A stretch of 64,000 nt of DNA, from contig NZ_QYUL01000002.1 in NCBI RefSeq assembly GCF_003590795.1, positions 1,171,001 through 1,235,000 on the forward strand, in the 5' to 3' direction. This document shows, in pieces, positions 58,587 through 64,000 of this stretch. The position numbers and the translations under genes are program-made. How positions within the stretch are numbered: the first letter of the stretch is position 1; each line of letters opens with the position of its first letter. A model generated the notes under the pieces. It saw only the letters and a program-made list of their open reading frames with translations, did no database searches and was not told where the DNA came from. Source of the DNA: Azospirillum cavernae (lineage in GTDB: Bacteria > Pseudomonadota > Alphaproteobacteria > Azospirillales > Azospirillaceae).

Positions 58587-61211
58587 ATGGTCCGACATCC
58601 GGCGTTAACATGTTCTGGCGGAAAGATGGATGATCTTGGCGCGACCCAACTGTTCAATCGGTCGCCTTTTCGGCAGATGTGGGGGCGTGGCGGAGCGATG
58701 GGCGGAGCGATGATGAGAACGATGATGCTGGTCCGAACCCGTGTGTTTGACTTCGTTGTCAAGCATGTGTTCGCCATGTTCTCATGCGCCACCTTGCTTG
58801 GCGCCGGCGCGATCATTCTCTGGAATCTCCACAACAGCCAAACCCAACTCATCTTTCGTTTGGCGGAGGCGCGCAACATCGACATGACCAGCGCCTTGTC
58901 GGTCATGTTCCGCGACGACGTCAAAAAGCTTCTCGCAAGCGCGGCCAACCCGTCGCCGGACGGCTTGCGTCAACTGCCGGAATCGCTTGATCTTTCAAAG
59001 AGATTCTTAAAAATCTTGAGCGGTTCAAGGATTGCGAAGGTCAAGATCTACAGCCTTGACGGAACCACGCTGTTTTCCACGGACGCCAAGCAGATTGGTG
59101 AAAATCAGGGGGAGAACGCGGGCTTTTTGCAAGCGCGCTCTGGTTCGGTCGTCAGCAACCTTGTGTGGCGAAATCGCGTCAACACGTTTGATGGCGACCG
59201 TTTCAACGTCCATCTCCTGGCGAGCTATGTGCCGGTTGTGGAGGGTGGCCGGGTCGTGGCGGTCTTTGAGCAGTATCAGGACATCAGCGATTTGGTCGAG
59301 CAGATCGATCAATCGCGGGTCGAGCAAGCGCTGGTGGTTCTGGCGGTTTTCAGCGTTGTTTGGGTCGCGTTTGTCTGGGTGGTCCGGCGCGCGCGGGGCA
59401 CGGTGGATGTGTATGTGGCGCGCCTGGAAAACGTGAATCATCGCTTGGATGAGCGAGTCGCCGAGAGGACCAAGGAACTGCGACGGAGCGAGGAGCGGTT
59501 CCGCAGCCTGAGCGACATGTCGTCCGACTTTTATTGGGAAACCGACCGCGACCACCGTTTCACGCTTCACGCCGCCAGCGACGGCGATGAGGGGGCGTCT
59601 GACCATCATCCCTTTGTCGGGAAATTCTATTGGGAGGTTCAGAGCGTCGCGGCGGATGAGGTGGCCTGCAAAATTCAGCGGGCGGCCCTCGACGCTCATT
59701 GTTCGTTTCGCAACGTCGAGACGAAGCGGCGGATGCCAGGGGACCGGGACATGTGCGTCAGCGTCAGCGGCGATCCGGTCTTTTCTCAGGATGGCGCGTT
59801 TCTTGGCTATCGCGGGGTTGGCCGCGACGTCACGGAACGGCGTCAGTCGGAGGAGCGGATCCGTGAATTGGCCTATCACGATCAACTCACGGGCCTGCCC
59901 AATCGGACATTGTTGAATGACCGTTTGACGGTGGCGTTGGCCGACGCCGCCCGGACCAACCGCTTTTGCGCCTTTGTCCTGGTGGACCTTGACCAGTTCA
60001 AGGTGCTGAACGACACGCGGGGGCACGCCTGCGGGGATCGTCTGCTGCAACAGGTGGCGTCGCGTCTGGGCGAAAACACGCGCGACGGCGACACGGTGGC
60101 GCGGCTCGGCGGGGATGAATTCGCGATCATTTTGAAGGCGCTGGCGGCCTCATCGCGCGACGACCTGCAACAGCAGGCGCAGCAGGCGGTGGAGCGTCTT
60201 CTGTCCGAAATCCGGATACCCTACGATCTTGGCGACACCGTGCATCATTGCACGGCCAGCATCGGCATCGCGGTGAGCGACGGCAGGGATTTGAGCATCG
60301 AGGATCTGCTCAAGCAAGCCGACCTTGCGATGTACAAGGCCAAGCAGTCCGGGGGGGATGGATTCCATTTCTTCGACGACGATCTGGAACGGTCGGCGGT
60401 TGCGGCGGCGGCGCTGGAGGCGGACCTGCGCGTCGCGCTCGCGGAGCGTCAATTCACGCTGCATCTCCAGCCTCAAGTTGATTTCGCGACTCAGGAGATT
60501 CAGGCCGCCGAGGCCCTCATCCGGTGGAACCACCCCGTTCGTGGCTTTGTCCAGCCCAACGAGTTTATTGGCCAAGCCGAGCGGAGCGGGATGATTGTTC
60601 CCATGGGGCTGTGGGTTCTTGAGGAATCCTGCGCGATTCTGGCCGATTGGAAGACACGGCCGGAGTTGTCGCGTCTGGTTCTGTCCGTCAATGTCAGCGC
60701 CCGGCAGTTTCAGAGCGACGATTTCGTGGCGCAGGCCATGGATGTTTTTCGCCGCACCGGCGTTGATCCACGGCGATTGAAAATTGAGCTGACCGAAAGC
60801 GTCATGGCCGATCACCCGCAAAAAGTCTCCGTGGCCATGTCGCAGCTCAAGGAGCTTGGCGTCACCTTCTCGCTCGATGATTTCGGGACGGGCTATTCGT
60901 CCTTGTCCTATCTCAGCACGCTGCCCATCGACCAGCTCAAGATTGATCGGTCTTTTGTGTCTGGGATCGGACAGGGCGCGCGTGGCTTGTTGATCTGCAC
61001 GGCGACGATCAGCCTTGCCCGCAGCCTGAACCTGACGGTCGTGGCGGAAGGGGTGGAAACAGAGGCCGAAGCCCATCTGTTGGGCGACGTCCATCGCTGC
61101 GACCTCTTGCAAGGCTATTTGTTCGGGCGACCGATGCCCCGGCAAGATTTCGAGGCGCTGTGCCTGCGGTCCCCCAAAGGCCGTCAGCGCGCCATTCGGA
61201 GCATCGCCTGA
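58587..61211 (+). CDS. Membrane GGDEF-EAL protein with PAS domain
   Basis: Cyclic di-GMP protein of up to 874 residues. Two membrane helices (FAMFSCATLLGAGAIILWN and ALVVLAVFSVVWVAFVWVV) flank a periplasmic sensor (about 70-240). Then a PAS domain (RFRSLSDMSSDFYWETDRDH..), GGDEF domain with intact RLGGDEF (about 506-512) and HDQLTGLPNR, and an EAL domain with AEALIRW, DDFGTGYSSL and EGVETE. Both catalytic motifs look complete, so the net activity cannot be predicted. The N-terminal start is uncertain among several ATGs between 58587 and 58730. Confidence 0.92.
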   Translation: MVRHPALTCSGGKMDDLGATQLFNRSPFRQMWGRGGAMGGAMMRTMMLVRTRVFDFVVKHVFAMFSCATLLGAGAIILWNLHNSQTQLIFRLAEARNIDMTSALSVMFRDDVKKLLASAANPSPDGLRQLPESLDLSKRFLKILSGSRIAKVKIYSLDGTTLFSTDAKQIGENQGENAGFLQARSGSVVSNLVWRNRVNTFDGDRFNVHLLASYVPVVEGGRVVAVFEQYQDISDLVEQIDQSRVEQALVVLAVFSVVWVAFVWVVRRARGTVDVYVARLENVNHRLDERVAERTKELRRSEERFRSLSDMSSDFYWETDRDHRFTLHAASDGDEGASDHHPFVGKFYWEVQSVAADEVACKIQRAALDAHCSFRNVETKRRMPGDRDMCVSVSGDPVFSQDGAFLGYRGVGRDVTERRQSEERIRELAYHDQLTGLPNRTLLNDRLTVALADAARTNRFCAFVLVDLDQFKVLNDTRGHACGDRLLQQVASRLGENTRDGDTVARLGGDEFAIILKALAASSRDDLQQQAQQAVERLLSEIRIPYDLGDTVHHCTASIGIAVSDGRDLSIEDLLKQADLAMYKAKQSGGDGFHFFDDDLERSAVAAAALEADLRVALAERQFTLHLQPQVDFATQEIQAAEALIRWNHPVRGFVQPNEFIGQAERSGMIVPMGLWVLEESCAILADWKTRPELSRLVLSVNVSARQFQSDDFVAQAMDVFRRTGVDPRRLKIELTESVMADHPQKVSVAMSQLKELGVTFSLDDFGTGYSSLSYLSTLPIDQLKIDRSFVSGIGQGARGLLICTATISLARSLNLTVVAEGVETEAEAHLLGDVHRCDLLQGYLFGRPMPRQDFEALCLRSPKGRQRAIRSIA

Positions 61212-61270
61212 CGGGCTTGTTCCGTGCCGTCGCCGCCAAGGCCGTGACTCTCGCTCTCTCCTGTTCAACG

Positions 61271-61302
61271 AAAAACGGCGCCCCCGAAAGGGCGCCGTTT
61301 TC
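61271..61302. terminator. Bidirectional terminator between the GGDEF-EAL gene and sucB
   Basis: AAAACGGCGCCC and GGGCGCCGTTTT form a perfect 12-bp stem with loop CCGAAA; A and T runs on both sides serve both converging genes. Confidence 0.9.
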
Positions 61303-61343
61303 CTGTGGCGCGGGCGAACCCGCGCCGGTTCGGAACGGGTCGA

Positions 61344-62576
<1,233 letters not shown>

Positions 62577-62617
62577 AACTTCCTCGTTCGTCTTTTTTTG
62601 GCGCTTGGGTGATCGGA

Positions 62618-64000
62618 TCAGGCGATGGTCAGCGCGTCGTCCAGGAGCTTGGCTTGCTCCTGGTTGTGGCGCTTCAGCAGACCCGTGGCGGGCGACGCGG
62701 TGGCCGGGCGACCGGCGTAGATCGGACGGCCCGCCTTGTGGCCGATGGCCTTCAGGCTGCCTTCCAAACGGCGGTCAACGAAGGTCCAGCCGCCCTGGTT
62801 TTCCGGCTCTTCCTGGCACCACACGACTTCGGCGTTCGGGTATTTCGCGAACTCGTCGGACAGGGTGGCCTTGGGGAAGGGGTACATCTGCTCCAGACGG
62901 ATCAGGACGACGTCCTTGACGCCACGGTTCATGCGCTCCTGCAACAGATCGTAATAGACCTTGCCGGTGCAGACGACGACGCGGCGGATCTTGTCGTTCT
63001 CGACCAGATCATTGGCGGTTTCGCCCAGCACACGGTGGAAATGGGTGTTCGGACCCAATTCCGCCAGATCGGAGACGCACAGCTTGTGGCGCAGCAGCGA
63101 CTTCGGCGTGAACAGGACCAGCGGCTTGCGGAAGGAGCGGCGGACCTGACGGCGGAAGATGTGGAACAGGTTGGCCGGGGTGGTGACGTTGCAGATCTGC
63201 CAGTTGTCCTCGGCGGAGTTCTGGAGGAAACGCTCCGGTCGGGCCGAGGAGTGTTCCGGCCCCTGGCCCTCATAACCATGCGGCAGCAGCATGACCAGAC
63301 CGGACATGCGCAGCCACTTGGATTCGCCCGACGAGATGAACTGGTCGATGATGGTCTGCGCGGTGTTGGCGAAATCGCCGAACTGCGCTTCCCACAGCAC
63401 CAGATCATGCGGTTCGGCCAGCGAATAGCCGTACTCGAAACCCACCACCGCCGCTTCCGACAGCGGGCTGTCATGGACCTCGAAATGGCCCTGCTCGGGG
63501 TGCAGGTTGGTCAGCGGCAGATATTTGGCTTCGGTGTTTTGATCGTACATCACCGCGTGGCGGTGCGAGAAGGTGCCGCGCCCCGAATCCTGACCGGACA
63601 GACGCACGCCGGTGCCTTCGACCACCAGCGAGCCATAGGCCAACGCCTCGGCGGTCGCCCAATCGATGCCCTCGCCGGACTCGATGGTCTTTTTCTTGGC
63701 TTCCAACTGACGGGCGATCTTGGGGTTGATCGCGAAGTCCTTCGGGTACTGGCAGAGCTTGAAGCCGATTTCCTTCAACAGGTCCATCGAGACGCCGGTG
63801 GCGCCGCGATGCTCGGTGTTCTCGTCCTGCTGTTGCAGACCCGCCCACTTGCCTTCCAGCCAGTCGGCCTTGTTGGGCTTGTAGGTGGTCGATGCCTCGA
63901 ACTCGCCTTCCAGCTTCTTCATGAAGTCGGCGTTGATCTGGTCGCCTTCGGCCTGGGTGATGACGTTTTCATCGACCAGTTGCTTGGCGTACAGCTCGCG
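62618..64000 (-). CDS. sucA: 2-Oxoglutarate dehydrogenase E1 component (5' part outside window)
   Basis: The open frame runs from TAG-side stop at 62618 to the window edge; at least 460 residues are present and the N-terminal half lies beyond. Landmarks are [68 protein letters not shown] (TPP-binding pyrimidine-site region) and [12 protein letters not shown]. It decarboxylates 2-oxoglutarate and succinylates SucB. The C-terminal part of sucA is normal; no frameshift is seen. Confidence 0.95.
   Translation of the reverse strand, partial: RELYAKQLVDENVITQAEGDQINADFMKKLEGEFEASTTYKPNKADWLEGKWAGLQQQDENTEHRGATGVSMDLLKEIGFKLCQYPKDFAINPKIARQLEAKKKTIESGEGIDWATAEALAYGSLVVEGTGVRLSGQDSGRGTFSHRHAVMYDQNTEAKYLPLTNLHPEQGHFEVHDSPLSEAAVVGFEYGYSLAEPHDLVLWEAQFGDFANTAQTIIDQFISSGESKWLRMSGLVMLLPHGYEGQGPEHSSARPERFLQNSAEDNWQICNVTTPANLFHIFRRQVRRSFRKPLVLFTPKSLLRHKLCVSDLAELGPNTHFHRVLGETANDLVENDKIRRVVVCTGKVYYDLLQERMNRGVKDVVLIRLEQMYPFPKATLSDEFAKYPNAEVVWCQEEPENQGGWTFVDRRLEGSLKAIGHKAGRPIYAGRPATASPATGLLKRHNQEQAKLLDDALTIA

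Overview
The window is high-GC, densely packed chromosomal DNA from a free-living alphaproteobacterium. The most likely order is Rhodospirillales (Azospirillum/Magnetospirillum-like), judged from protein family membership: a DUF1127 protein, a TIGR01459-type HAD hydrolase, thioredoxin-TPR (CnoX), Fur, 2-oxoglutarate dehydrogenase E1/E2, the ugp transporter, DUF1194 and a ribbon-helix-helix regulator. No rRNA operon or replication origin is visible, so the species cannot be named.

Layout. 1-6.0 kb: end of hslO, tRNA-Gly, and a run of small housekeeping genes (prolyl-tRNA editing protein, CnoX, LON-domain protein, Trm112-like, DUF971), then a cupin, a HAD hydrolase and a DUF1127 gene. 6.1-7.6 kb: ornithine decarboxylase behind a long structured leader that holds a 38-codon upstream ORF. 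7.7-12.3 kb: drug-efflux MFS, a heptad-repeat protein, a YgjP-type metallopeptidase, a gene-poor AT-rich patch and an orphan histidine kinase. 12.5-17.7 kb: ugpBAEC glycerol-3-phosphate ABC transporter and a glutathione transferase. 17.7-20.9 kb: rhlE, sodC and fur with a small cysteine-rich partner gene. 21.2-31.7 kb: a T7-like virion and packaging module (capsid, collar, tail tubes, fibre, spike, large terminase) with no recognisable integrase, portal, polymerase or lysin. 32.2-38.1 kb: DUF952, pyrD, a degenerate EAL protein, a MazEF pair and thrS behind a threonine-rich leader peptide/attenuator. 38.2-47.4 kb: secreted hydrolase, SH3 and coiled-coil proteins, an RHH regulator, a large secreted CxxCH protein, a HAD hydrolase, a glycosyltransferase and an esterase. 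47.5-49.5 kb: tRNA-Ser followed by a small SDR/SnoaL/HxlR module. 50.2-54.3 kb: type II secretion minor pseudopilin genes (HIJ opposite K) next to a secreted PHB depolymerase. 54.6-56.6 kb: arsRC-ACR3 arsenic operon. 56.8-64 kb: DUF883 and membrane proteins, DUF1194, a GGDEF-EAL protein, sucB and the end of sucA.

The best candidates for under-described biology are the T7-like virion block kept intact in a chromosome without its replication and lysis genes, and the two leader-peptide control regions in front of ornithine decarboxylase and thrS. Secondary points are the fur-coupled cysteine-rich protein, the apparently leaderless arsR promoter with its operator, and a dispersed family of CCTCTCCC palindromes. 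All family assignments come from reading motifs and protein sequence by eye. No database search was run.
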